This document shows, piece by piece, positions 26,402 to 35,300 of a stretch of DNA of 57,133 nucleotides (position 1 is its first letter; each line of letters starts with the position of its first letter). The stretch is from NCBI GenBank assembly GCA_032718475.1, contig JAUCBJ010009005.1, positions 1 to 57,133 on the forward strand. The letters run 5' to 3'. Made by a program: the position numbers and the translations under genes. Under the pieces are notes generated by a model. That model was given only the letters and a program-made list of their open reading frames with translations. It ran no database searches and was not told where the DNA came from. The DNA is from Nemertoderma westbladi (Eukaryota > Xenacoelomorpha > Nemertodermatida > Nemertodermatidae).

Positions 26402-26756
26402 ATTACAATGGGACATTAAGTATATAATGTAATAGGACAATATGATGAGGAATGAATATCAACCGACCCTATTAGGGCTCGAACCCGGTACCTATAGGTT
26501 TCAAACTTCCTGTTATCTTCAGCCGGGTGTGTACTGAGCTACCAGGCCGGATAGAGAATTCGCTATGGAGGGGGATATCATAATTAGGCCAACAAATCAC
26601 TCAAAGGAAAATACGTTATTCCCTTGCTCTGCCAGAAATGGCAACCAAACCATGCCTCAAAGGGGAGCAGTATCATATTGTCCTATTACATTATACTTAA
26701 TTCACCGTCACTCACCCACCTCACAACAATTCATTTATTATTACAATGGGACATTA
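26402..26756 (-). mobile_element. SINE-like insertion with a 17-bp target-site duplication
   Basis: The 17-bp sequence ATTACAATGGGACATTA occurs at 26402-26418 and again at 26740-26756, exactly as a target-site duplication would. The enclosed DNA carries a tRNA-like head on the minus strand. It also has subterminal inverted arms (26415-26446 and 26672-26701) sharing ATGTAATAGGACAATATGAT and differing by one 2-bp indel. A tRNA head with a long TSD fits a SINE, while the inverted arms are unusual for one and would suit a foldback or MITE. No ORF for movement is present. Confidence 0.6.
26472..26550 (-). other. tRNA-like sequence with Pol III A and B boxes
   Basis: Read on the minus strand there is CCGGCCTGGTAGCTCAGTAC, with a box A like TAGCTCAGTA, and then about 45 bp later GGGTTCGAGCCC, a good box B. 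The intervening CCCGGCTGAAGAT resembles an anticodon-arm region, but the D loop is degraded and the variable region is long (AAGTTTGAAACCTATAGG), so a functional tRNA is unlikely. It is most likely the promoter head of the enclosing SINE-like insert. Confidence 0.55.
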
Positions 26757-26782
26757 TTCTAACCAAAACAATATACTAATGT

Positions 26783-26875
26783 CAACAGAACAGAACAAGT
26801 TGCAGTTTTATTTTTGGGAGTAATCAGCTGTTATTTGCGCCGATTTCCCCATTGAGAGGGATTAATATTGATTGC
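26783..26875. repeat. Dispersed repeat, copy 1 (inverted relative to 32757-32848)
   Basis: This contains GCAGTTTTATTTT, CAGCTGTTATTTGCG, CGATTT and GAGAGGGA followed by ATATTGATTG. The reverse complement of 32757-32848 reads nearly the same in the same order. It is an interspersed element of unknown class. Confidence 0.7.
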
Positions 26876-27484
26876 GTCGAAAACTCCCCGTGTCCGCTTC
26901 AATGTGTAGAAGACTGCAATTAATAAACTACTACAACCCAATATAATGCATTTTACTTTCCTTTTGTCGTGTAATCAATAATTAATCGTCTAAACAAACT
27001 ACATAACTTCAACATACAATTATAAACTAGGCAACCCCTTAGACTTTTGGAGATAAATTAAGCTAAAAAATGAATTTTTAAACATTTTGAAATTCAATTT
27101 ATTTTCTTTAGATATTAAACATTTGTATTCCAAGATAAGTGGAACATAATTAATTATTTTCAAACTATTTAAATAACAGTTCATAAAGTTCAGGGCAATA
27201 AGTTAATAAATTGCACAAGGGAAGTCATAGATACACAAGGTCATGGAATATCTACAATACCGGATCCGCCTTATTGTTAAATATCAATCATCAATGATAC
27301 TACTTCCTTCATCTTGTACACGGTTCATTCTACAAAATATTTGCCATATTTTGTCAAATAAAATTATTTGTTCCAAATCCCATTAAACTATATATTTTCT
27401 GAAAGCTGGTGACGACAGCTAAGATAGTGGCAAACCTCCCATATAATATTACAAGATGTTAAAACCCACTAAAGGCATGTCCCA

Positions 27485-27610
27485 CCCTGTTACCATGTTT
27501 TGATGGGGAGGAACAGGCGGGACAAGTCCCACCTGTTACCAAGTTTTGATGGGGTACAGCCGGGACAAGTCCAACCTGTTACCATGTTTTGATGGCGTAC
27601 AAGCGGGACA
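27485..27610. repeat. Three-copy short tandem repeat, period about 43-47 bp
   Basis: CCTGTTACCA followed by GTTTTGATGG starts at 27485, 27532 and 27575, each followed by GCGGGACAA or CCGGGACAA. Copies differ by small indels. Confidence 0.8.
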
Positions 27611-28852
27611 ATATAGAAACATGCCTAGATTTCTTTCAAAACATTAGAGAGTAGACACGCTTCACGCAGTTGGGGTCTCGCACAAAGTTGAGAGAAGCCC
27701 ATGGATGTATCCCGATGTATGTACAATTATTGTGTGTATATAAAAAGTATTCCCCCTGTTTAAGATATTCGCAAGCAGGTGCTTCGATATCACAAATCAA
27801 CTAAGACACTTCACCCAATAGATAGATTTCTGCACACAAGCTTGACTAAATAAAATAAATCCTTGGATGCGTGTTTCTATACAGAAACAATTGAATGGGA
27901 ATAAAGTATGATGTTTGAATAGTTGTATGTATGATTACATTCTAAATGAATGTAATGTTATAATTGCCTAATGGGTAGCATGTGATATGTAACAAGGGTA
28001 ACAGGCTTGTTGATCAGCCTTGTCATCATTGTATAGCTGTCTCAGTGGGATAACCAGCAAGTTACAGAGTGAGACAGGTAACAGGCTGGTAACAAGTGGG
28101 TGGGACATAAAAATACGGTTATTGATTATTAACCAATATTAATAATGAATGTCACATTATATATCAATAGAAAGACCTTGATTGTCTCAAACTATGACAG
28201 TCCATCTATACTGCCGTCGTAGGGCAGAATACCCTATCTCAAAATTTTTGAAATTTTTTATTATTCACACCGAATGAAACCAAGAAATACCATGGTTTAT
28301 ATGTAAGAAAGTCATATTTTGCGAGTTTAAAACACCCTATGCTTGATCCTCAGCCCTGTCATATAATACTTGTCAGTTTAATTTTGTAACAGGCGGGAAA
28401 TGTTGGGTAATTCTCGCTGATTTCAAGGTATTAAAAGTGGTGTATTCCGAGAAAACTCCGTAATGGATTAACGAATACTTTTTTCTATAGAAACTTATTA
28501 AAGTGCCTTTCAAGAATATCATGTTATACAAATTCTTGGTCATTTATTGAAGGTTACAATACAATATGCCTCATGGGGCATATATTAGCAACTTCCTCAC
28601 TGAATTACTTTGTCTCACCAGTAGTGCTCAGTCTGTAGTTGTGTTACAACAACGATTGAAACTTAATCTTATTTATTTTACATTTATACTGCGTTTCTTG
28701 TGGTATATAACACTATGGCCTTGTCGATAGACCTGGAAGCCATCGTGGTCGACAAACGACTGCTACTACTTTACCTTTCTTAATCGCATTTTAGCGATTT
28801 TTTTGACATTACAGGTTAATTTTGGTTATTTTTTGTTGTAGGAGAAAAACAT

Positions 28853-28878
28853 TTTAACTGTCCTTGAGGACAGTTAAA
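28853..28878. other. Perfect 12-bp-arm hairpin
   Basis: TTTAACTGTCCT is followed by a 2-base spacer and then its exact reverse complement AGGACAGTTAAA. It lies downstream of DCAF13 in the gene's orientation. Its role is unknown. Confidence 0.6.
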
Positions 28879-28893
28879 TTCTCCAATTCTCTA

Positions 28894-28899
28894 TTTATT
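28894..28899 (-). promoter_or_regulatory. Possible polyadenylation signal for DCAF13
   Basis: AATAAA on the minus strand lies about 610 bp past the DCAF13 stop. It is just beyond the 21-bp minisatellite and 16 bp beyond the hairpin. The hexamer is common in AT-rich DNA, so this is only a candidate; if used, the 3' UTR would contain the whole minisatellite. Confidence 0.25.
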
Positions 28900-29035
28900 C
28901 TCTAATTCCTCAATTTTTTTGCACTTTACCATGTGAGATTGCACAAATTAGTGCCAAACTTATTAACTTTTGAAAATTTGTAACCAATTTGTCAAATGTT
29001 TTGTAGAATGAACCTTACCAATTCACACCAGTCGA

Positions 29036-29541
29036 GTCGCTACTCCAACACTCCCTCCACGGTTCCCTCCCGCTACTCCACCACTCCCACCCGCTACTCC
29101 ACCACTCCCTCCCGCTACTCCACCACTCCCACCCGCTACTACACCACTCCCTCCCGCTACTCAACCACTCCTTCCACGGTTCCCTCCCGCTACTCCACCA
29201 CTCCCATCCGCTACTACACCACTCCCTCCCGCTACTCCACCACTTCCTCCTGCTACTCAACCACTCCATCCACGGTTCCCTCCCGCTACTCCACCACTCC
29301 CACCCGCTACTCCACCACTCCCTCCCGCTACTCCACCACTCCCTCCCGCTACTCCACCACTCCCTCCCGCTACTCCACCACTCCCTCCCGCTACTCCACC
29401 ACTCCCTCCTGCTACTCAACCACTCCCTCCACGGTTCCCTCCCGCTACTCCACCACTCCCACCCGCTACTCCACCACTCCCTCCCGCTACTCCACCACTC
29501 CCTCCTGCTACTCAACCACTCCCTCCACGGTTCCCTCCCGC
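29036..29541. repeat. 21-bp minisatellite overlapping the 3' end of DCAF13
   Basis: About 24 units of CTACTCCACCACTCCCTCCC plus G (plus strand), interrupted by longer units containing TCCACGGTTCCCTCC. The array overlaps the last codons of DCAF13. Its unit length is divisible by three, so long ORFs read through it on both strands (SRYSTTP repeats on plus, REWWSSG repeats on minus); I treat these as by-products. Confidence 0.93.
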
Positions 29542-30854
29542 TCCGGTTTACTTGGCCGACTCCCCGGCCGACTATGCTTCCTCCTGCGATCCTCCTTCCT
29601 CCGTTGCGCCGCTCCGATATCCCGGAGCTCCCGACCCGCCCAGTAAACCGACTTCGGGACGTGGCGATGCCGGGCGATCCGTCGGATCTCCGGATGGTGT
29701 CTGAATCGCTCCCGCAACGCCGCACTGTACCGCAACGCGCGCTGCTCCCGGTAACTAGTAGCCCCGAGTTTCTCGGACCGTTCTGCCTTCCAAATACGGA
29801 TGTTCATCTCGTCGGACGCGGAATAAATGAACTTATTATCCCCGGACCACCTAACCGCGGACACCAACTGCATCCGCTTAGTGTGGTAAACCTCGCGACT
29901 AAAGCGCTGGTCCCACCCGAATATTCGTACGGTTTTATCGTAACCGCCGGAAACGAATTCCCTACCAGTCGGCGCGAAATCAACGTCGATTACCGCGGAG
30001 ACGTGATCCTTGTGGAGCTGCACGGGGGAGTCGAGACGACGGCAGTCGAACGAGTAGAGGTTGTAATCCTCGTTGGCTACCACAAACACGAATGGTTCCA
30101 TAGGGTTCCAACTCAACGCGTTGCTCTTCATCTTAAGGATGAGTTTACGAAGAGGGACTTTTCCTCGCGCGTCGTAAAGCGCCACGCTGCGATCGGAGCC
30201 GAGACTGGCGAGTAGATGAACCTCGGAAGGGTTGAACTTGACGGCGTGTACAGAATCGGCGCCCCATTGGAAACTGCGAACTGAGTTTGAGCGATTCGAG
30301 TCCCATATATCAACACAATGGCCTCCGGTTGCGAATAAACTCTGTTCATAGTGGTGGTCCAGCCCCATGAAAGGAGACTTCCCGAGGATCGTATTCAAAG
30401 TCTCGATACTAGAGTCCATAGTGTCGAAATCCTCGGTTAATTTCCATAAACGTATTGATTTATCGTTGCCTGTGGACACGAGAAGATCTGGGTTCACGTT
30501 GCTCACCGCTAACCCGGATACGTGTCCTGTGTGAGCGGCGACGGTTGCTAGACAACGGCGACCCGGTACGGACCATCGCCGGATCTCGCCGTCAGCCGAG
30601 CCGCTGTACAGAGCGCTCAGCGACCGCGGGTGTTTCGCCAGGAGGTTTATTGAGTCGCGATGGCCGTCCAAAGATCCTACGAAGGGTTTCGCTAGGATCG
30701 CCTCGAGTTTCGTGGCGTTTAGCGCTCTAGTGTACTCGCGACCCACCTCGAACGGGTGCTGTGATGGGTCGTAGTTCCGGGGTAGTTTGTGCAGGTCCAA
30801 CTTCGTTTCGCGCAGATAATGATCCGGGTTACGGGAAATTACTTTTACTTTCAT
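29508..30854 (-). CDS. DCAF13: DCAF13 / SOF1 WD40 ribosome-biogenesis protein
   Basis: A 448-residue protein that matches the DCAF13/Sof1/WDSOF1 family along its full length; the human protein is about 445. This family is part of the U3 snoRNP/SSU processome in the nucleolus, needed for 18S rRNA maturation, and in animals also acts as a CUL4-DDB1 substrate receptor. It opens with the family signature MKVKVISRNPDHYLRETKLD, followed by PRNYDPSQHPFEVGREY and RALNATKLE. Seven WD-type blades run from about residue 60 to 355, with SIRLWKL, CVDIWD, TVRIFGWD and NIRIWKA. The Sof1 tail (about 357-448) has SREVYHTKRMQ just before it, then RIARHRHVPKSVY and RRKHSRPGS. ATG 30854 has A at -3 and begins at the conserved N-terminus. 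There is no intron and no frameshift. The last residues (EGTVEGVVE) are encoded by the first unit of the minisatellite. Confidence 0.96.
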   Translation of the reverse strand: MKVKVISRNPDHYLRETKLDLHKLPRNYDPSQHPFEVGREYTRALNATKLEAILAKPFVGSLDGHRDSINLLAKHPRSLSALYSGSADGEIRRWSVPGRRCLATVAAHTGHVSGLAVSNVNPDLLVSTGNDKSIRLWKLTEDFDTMDSSIETLNTILGKSPFMGLDHHYEQSLFATGGHCVDIWDSNRSNSVRSFQWGADSVHAVKFNPSEVHLLASLGSDRSVALYDARGKVPLRKLILKMKSNALSWNPMEPFVFVVANEDYNLYSFDCRRLDSPVQLHKDHVSAVIDVDFAPTGREFVSGGYDKTVRIFGWDQRFSREVYHTKRMQLVSAVRWSGDNKFIYSASDEMNIRIWKAERSEKLGATSYREQRALRYSAALRERFRHHPEIRRIARHRHVPKSVYWAGRELRDIGAAQRRKEDRRRKHSRPGSRPSKPEREGTVEGVVE

Positions 30855-31067
30855 GGTTGTCTGGTTACGCAGTATCTACCGGTAGCTGTCTAGTAATGTC
30901 GGCTCTGATCAAGCAAGCGTGAAGCGTTAACAGCAGGATGGCTAAAACCTACGGTAATTAAAAAAAGCAAAATTATAAAACATAATAAATCGGCGATTGC
31001 GGTCTGGATTCCGATTATTCCAAGTATAACTTAATGAATAGTTAATTAGAATTAATACATTCTTGAC

Positions 31068-31222
31068 GGTCCGACGAATCTGTACAAAAAAGTACAAAAT
31101 AGTACAATATAGAACAAAAGAGTACAATAAAGTGCAAAAATAGTACAAAAGAGTGCAAAAATAGTACAAAAGAGTACAAACGAGTGAGAAACGCATACAA
31201 AACGTGTATACCAGTGTAGTCC
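31068..31222 (+). repeat. Left outer inverted arm, GTACAAAA-rich
   Basis: Starts GGTCCGACGAATCTGTAC and runs through about twelve short GTACAAAA or GTGCAAAA units to CGAGTGAGAAACGCATAC. It pairs with 34671-34844 on the opposite strand. Confidence 0.8.
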
Positions 31223-31625
31223 ACACTACTGACTACACTACACTTGTATATAAATAAAATTAATTGTAAGCAAATGCAACGGGACCGAAATATGCGCCGC
31301 TACAGTGTGTCAATCACTAGCGGCCTTGGTTCTGTGGTCAGTATGAATGAAATGATTGACAGAACTTTGCTGTTTGATTCATGTAGATTTTGACTGGCTT
31401 ACAAGTAGAAATAGGCTACAGTTCGTATAATACAATATAATGCAATACTATGCAGTGGGTAGATAAAACTCCTATAACTGAGACTCAAAATTCAGGTCAT
31501 AGTCTTAAAGTAGCCCATATACTGAAGGATAGACTGTATGCTACTGTACATTATGTAGGCTATGCATGTCTGTATGTACGCCTCTATCTGCAACTTTATT
31601 GAGTTCTCCCTCTGCAATTTTGCGG

Positions 31626-31698
31626 GCTTGGGCTATAGGGGCTGTTGCGCTGGCAGTCAGAGAGGTAACAGCCCATGGGGTAAGGATTTACCCATGGG
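31626..31698 (+). repeat. Left inner inverted arm
   Basis: It pairs with 34467-34543. It also contains its own hairpin, CCCATGGGGTAA then TTTACCCATGGGG. Confidence 0.75.
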
Positions 31699-31889
31699 GC
31701 GCTAACTATCAGATAGTCTGATACCAACTGTCAGACAGTCTTTTTCAACTATCAGATAGATGATCGCCCAGTTACAAGTTGCCCGATCAGCCGATAGTTG
31801 TATTTTTTAAACCCCGAGTGTTGTTGACGGAGTCTGTTACTTCCGAAATCGTTGATCGTGGTGCCGGTGCCGGAATTCTGGCTTTGATT

Positions 31890-32476
31890 AAAAACACTGA
31901 ACTGCTGAACGATGGCAGAATCTACGAAACCCGGCCGGATTCCTAATCCGAGGAGGCGACTGAGTCAATTAAACGTAACAATGAAACGATCGCGATGAAC
32001 AATGGACTGGAGTCTATTCAATGTATCCAGAACGATTCGATGGCGGCGGAGTCTATTTACAGTATTAAACACGCAACCAAAGCGGTCAGATGATGGCGAA
32101 GTAATCTACAAAACAGAGAACGACAGGAAGGCGATGGAGTTTCTGAGTTAATTAAACCCAGTAAGATGTGCATAGCGAAGCGATCGAGACGGATAACGGA
32201 GTCTATTACAGTATTAAACTATTAAACACGCAACCAAAGCGATCAGACGATGGCGAAGTAATCTACAAAACAGAGAACGACAGGAAGGCGATGGAGTTTA
32301 TTAAACCCAGTAAGATGGTGCATAGCGAAGCGATCGAGACGGATAACGGAGTCTATTACAGAATTAAACCTGGAACGAAGACGGTGGAATATATAGGCCT
32401 AAACCTGGAACAATGCGAAAAAGGCTACTCTAAAGTTAGACTAGACTGGTTTGTGAGATTAACTTGCCAATACTAA
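31890..32476 (+). pseudogene. Unknown coding-like segment with an internal duplication of about 150 bp
   Basis: The open part is 32168-32476, ending TAA-like after LTCQY. I do not recognise the protein. The DNA contains a duplicated block of about 149-157 bp: GTAAGATG(G)TGCATAGCG at 32161 and 32310, ACGCAACCAAAGCG at 32071 and 32228, and GAAGTAATCTACAAAACAGA at about 32097 and 32255. The duplicated peptide includes HSEAIETDNGVYY and DGEVIYKTENDRKAMEF. Upstream, the same words occur in broken frames, so the region is either decayed coding DNA or a tandem repeat that happens to be open. Codon use is higher in CG than the AT-rich surroundings, which favours old coding origin. Confidence 0.4.
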
Positions 32477-32732
32477 CTCAATACAATTTGCTTGCTTCGA
32501 ATTCCTAATGATATATTTTAATCTTAATAATAAATTATTCAACATCAATTATTTTATAAGTCTTGTCAATGTATAAGATTGCTAAAGACTAAAGAGCTAA
32601 CTTTAGGAAGATCTGCCTTATATTTTTAGAATTATTATAATTAATTTTGTTATGCTTATAATGAATTGTATCTTTTGACTGTGCGACCGTGATAATAAAA
32701 TTAAATGAAATATTTTCACTTACTTAACTGCA

Positions 32733-32757
32733 GGGGGGGGGGGGGGGGGGGGGGGGG
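32733..32757 (+). repeat. Poly-G tract, 25 bases
   Basis: An uninterrupted run of 25 G directly adjoins the second dispersed-repeat copy. The true length is likely uncertain because sequencing often fails on such runs. Confidence 0.9.
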
Positions 32758-32848
32758 CAATCAATATTCTTCCCTCTCCAGGTGAAAATCGACGCAAATA
32801 ACAGCTTGTTTACTACTAAAATAAAACTGCATCCTGTTCTATAGGAAA
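32757..32848. repeat. Dispersed repeat, copy 2 (inverted relative to 26783-26875)
   Basis: Its reverse complement matches 26783-26875 in order (GCAGTTTTATTTTAGTAGTA, AGCTGTTATTTGCGTCG, GAGAGGGAAG, ATATTGATTG) with substitutions and small indels. Confidence 0.7.
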
Positions 32849-33613
32849 AAACACTATAGGGGAAACTTTAGCAAGTTGTGTTTATTTTAGCTGATAGACA
32901 AGATTGCATGTTTACCAAGTTTGGTATAATTTAGTCAAAGATTTAATAAGTTACGATTTTAAATTATCAGTGGAGGGTGAAGGCGCCGGGCCAGGATTCA
33001 GTTATACTTGAATAAAGAATAGTGATTAATCCAAGCAGCCAAGGGATACGCGATATATGACACTGCTGTATAATAAGTTCATTGAATGACTGTTGATTTC
33101 GAAACATTTAATTCAAAACTATATAAATGTTAATATAATGTTGGATTTTTTTTTTGTAATAATTAACAGATGAACTATATTTCATTAATTTTTTTTTTTA
33201 TTTAATCACATTATTAAATAACGAAGCACAGAAATAATACTAAGATTGAATATTGAATTGAGGGTACAGTACCGAATTTAATATTTGAATGGGAGAATCT
33301 TTTAGGTTCGTTAAGCCAAGGAATGCCTGTTCACCACCATGGGTGATCTTTCACAGTAAACCCTTCCACTCCGTTTCCCAAGTTGCCTTGGTTCCCAATC
33401 GACCACTGACAGACTGAAGGATAAAAGCCGGGGTTGGGCTAGGCTGCAGCATTTAAAGCACTGTGCCCAAACAGTACTGCCCCATCTAGGGATCGAACAT
33501 TGAATATTTGAGATTGCATAAGATAGAGTATTGAATATTGAATATCTTCGGCCGCCATCCCGTTGGTGACTGCATTGGCAACCATTTCGACAGTTTCGAT
33601 TGGTTTCGGCTCT

Positions 33614-33910
33614 TCAGTCCCCGAATAGACCGATGGTCGGCGTGGTTGCTGTCCCCATGACTGAGGCTGCATTACCAACCAAAATTGCCATCTCCAGGCG
33701 TTGGAGCAGAAACTGGTGTGACCGCGGTTCGTGGGTGGCATTGTGGAGACGAGCCCCGATCTCCCGGAGGAAGGCGGATGTCTCTGGACCAGGCTGCCAA
33801 AGGTCTCAAAGGCCACGGGGTGAAATAAATGGCCCTGCTCCATTGGGTTTTTAATGCGCTCCGCCCCCTTAGCTGAGTGCCCCTCGGCAATGATGGTTTG
33901 TTGAAGGTGG
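33614..33910 (-). pseudogene. Non-LTR retrotransposon ORF2 C-terminal fragment, frameshifted
   Basis: On the minus strand one frame reads DPLAPNHLQQT, then GHSAKGAERIKNPMEQGHLF and HPVAFETFGSLV. Near 33795 the reading must move to another frame, which gives ETSAFLREIGARLHNATHEP, RSHQFLLQRLEMAILVGNAA and SVMGTA, ending at TGA 33614-33616. This order (FxPVAFET-G, FLREIGxR, D/EPR, FLLQRLxxAIxxGNAAS) is the typical tail of non-LTR retrotransposon ORF2 proteins seen in many invertebrates. The catalytic domain is absent, so this is a 5'-truncated dead copy with one frameshift, inserted within the palindromic element. Confidence 0.7.
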
Positions 33911-34466
33911 TTGGGGGCCAGTGGATCTAATAATAATTAACGCAAAGATATGATTAGGTAGGCCTACGTGATATTACTGTATTAATTTCTCAAACCAAAC
34001 CTCCATTGACGTCAAATATATCCAATTTCTCAATCCATACTAATCCGTATGTAATAATACTAATAATGCAGTAATGTACACTGTAATCAGGTAATGCAAT
34101 ACCGGTAATGTCAATGTCCAACCAAACAATGCGTTGAGTGTTATCGGACCAGCCTCCGAGAAATGTTAGGCTAACGGCACCTCGCTCTGTCGCATCAGTT
34201 TTTGTAGTGGTCAGGTGGTCTAGTTCCAGGCTACCAGAATCCGTTAGGCCTAGCAGCCTAGTGCATGATATAGAATCAGCACATCCACATCCTGACATCT
34301 GTGCAACTCCTGAACTCACGCGAGCATTTTACAGATGGTGGTCTAATTTATATGGTCTTGTACCGCGAAACCGTGTATTATTTACAGATGTAGGCTAAAT
34401 TTCGGGTCTTGTACCGTGCACAGTACTGGTGGGCCTACACAGCTACTGCTATTTTGCCTAATACAG

Positions 34467-34543
34467 GTCCCAGAGGTAAATCCTTACCCCACAGGCTGTT
34501 ACCTCTCTGACTGACAGCGCAACAGCCCTCTCTCGGCTTGGGA
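34467..34543 (-). repeat. Right inner inverted arm
   Basis: The reverse complement gives GGGCTGTTGCGCTGTCAGTC and GGGGTAAGGATTTACC, matching 31626-31698. Confidence 0.75.
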
Positions 34544-34670
34544 CCGTTTTTTGTGTTTTTTGAACACAAAAGACTGCATTAAAATGCATGCTCAATGCAT
34601 GGCTCGCCCCACAATCAGACAATGCTTTGTTTTATTTTGCACATCATGTGCGCCCCTCTAAACGATTTGA

Positions 34671-34844
34671 ACTACACTTGGATACATGTTTTGCAAGCGT
34701 TTTTCACTCGTTTGTACTCTTTTGTACTATTTTTTGCACTCTTTTGTACTACTTTTGCACTTTATTGTACTCTTTTGTATTCTTTTGTACTATATTGTAC
34801 TATTTTGTATTTTTGTGTACTTTTTTGTACAAATTCGTCGGACC
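34671..34844 (-). repeat. Right outer inverted arm, GTACAAAA-rich on the minus strand
   Basis: It ends GTACAAATTCGTCGGACC, the complement of the left end, and carries the same series of short GTACAAAA/GTGCAAAA units in reverse order. Confidence 0.8.
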
Positions 34845-35300
34845 CGGAATAAGATGTGTGTTTGAAAAAGGTGGACTGGAAAAGATAGTCTGACCAATCA
34901 GAAACGTATTAAAGCAATGCTATTTATTAGTGATTGGACTGTCCACCTTTTTCAGGTTTCAATTATCTATCTATAATGGACATGCTGGAAGCAGCTGCAT
35001 TAAGAATGCTGCCGGTGTCCTAGGCGTATCTACCCCCCCCCCCCCCACCCCCGCGCGGATTGCCCCCCTATAAACTTACAGTATAATAATAGTACAGTAG
35101 GTCTAGCGCACCATACAGCACTTTAACTTGGATTTATTGGTTTATTTTTGTGTTGGGTTAGTTGGTCAGGCCCAAACCCAAATTAAAACTGTCATTAGTA
35201 ACCCTATAACCTTAACGTCCCGATGCTCTAATCTAAGAAATTTTGTGGAATTTAGGATACAAAATATTTAAGGTTGGGCTTACATGACTGTGTTTTACCC
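34845..35300. other. Intergenic, with a 14-base poly-C tract
   Basis: No gene seen. A poly-C run lies at 35033-35046, followed by ACCCCCGCGCGG. A short repeated phrase AAAAAGGTGGACTGG / GTCCACCTTTTTC (34866-34880 and 34938-34953) forms an inverted pair. Confidence 0.5.

Larger units (their letters stand above)
25931..28990. other. AT-rich intergenic region
   Basis: No conserved coding sequence is recognised here. The contents I can name are a SINE-like insert (26402-26756), a dispersed repeat copy (26783-26875), a short triplicated repeat (27485-27610) and a perfect hairpin at 28853-28878. The short ORFs at 26066 and 26565 match nothing I know and the second lies inside the insert. Confidence 0.6.
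31068..34844. mobile_element. Palindromic transposon-like element with inverted arms (about 3.8 kb)
   Basis: The two ends are inverted copies in matching order. The outer blocks are 31068-31222 against 34671-34844; they begin GGTCCGACGAAT and continue as diverged GTACAAAA/GTGCAAAA repeats ending near CGAGTGA-AAACGC. The inner blocks are 31626-31698 against 34467-34543 and share GGGCTGTTGCGCTG, CAGTCAGAGAGGTAACAGCC and GTAAGGATTTACC. The left arm is about 280 bp longer between blocks. No target-site duplication is visible at the edges and no transposase is recognised. It could be a non-autonomous DNA transposon with long inverted repeats, a foldback element, or an old inverted duplication. Other repeats have inserted inside it. 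Confidence 0.6.

Noticed and set aside
26472-26550. A functional tRNA gene
   Set aside because: The A and B boxes are good, but the D loop and variable region do not fold into a normal cloverleaf, and it lies within a TSD-flanked insert.
28996-29725. Tyr/Ser/Thr-Pro repeat ORF (plus) and Trp-rich repeat ORF (minus) near DCAF13
   Set aside because: Both are readings of the 21-bp minisatellite. The minus one overlaps DCAF13 in a different frame, and DCAF13 is the conserved frame.
29574-30215. 213-codon ORF antisense to DCAF13
   Set aside because: It is a shadow of a CG-rich conserved coding sequence and has no recognisable domain.
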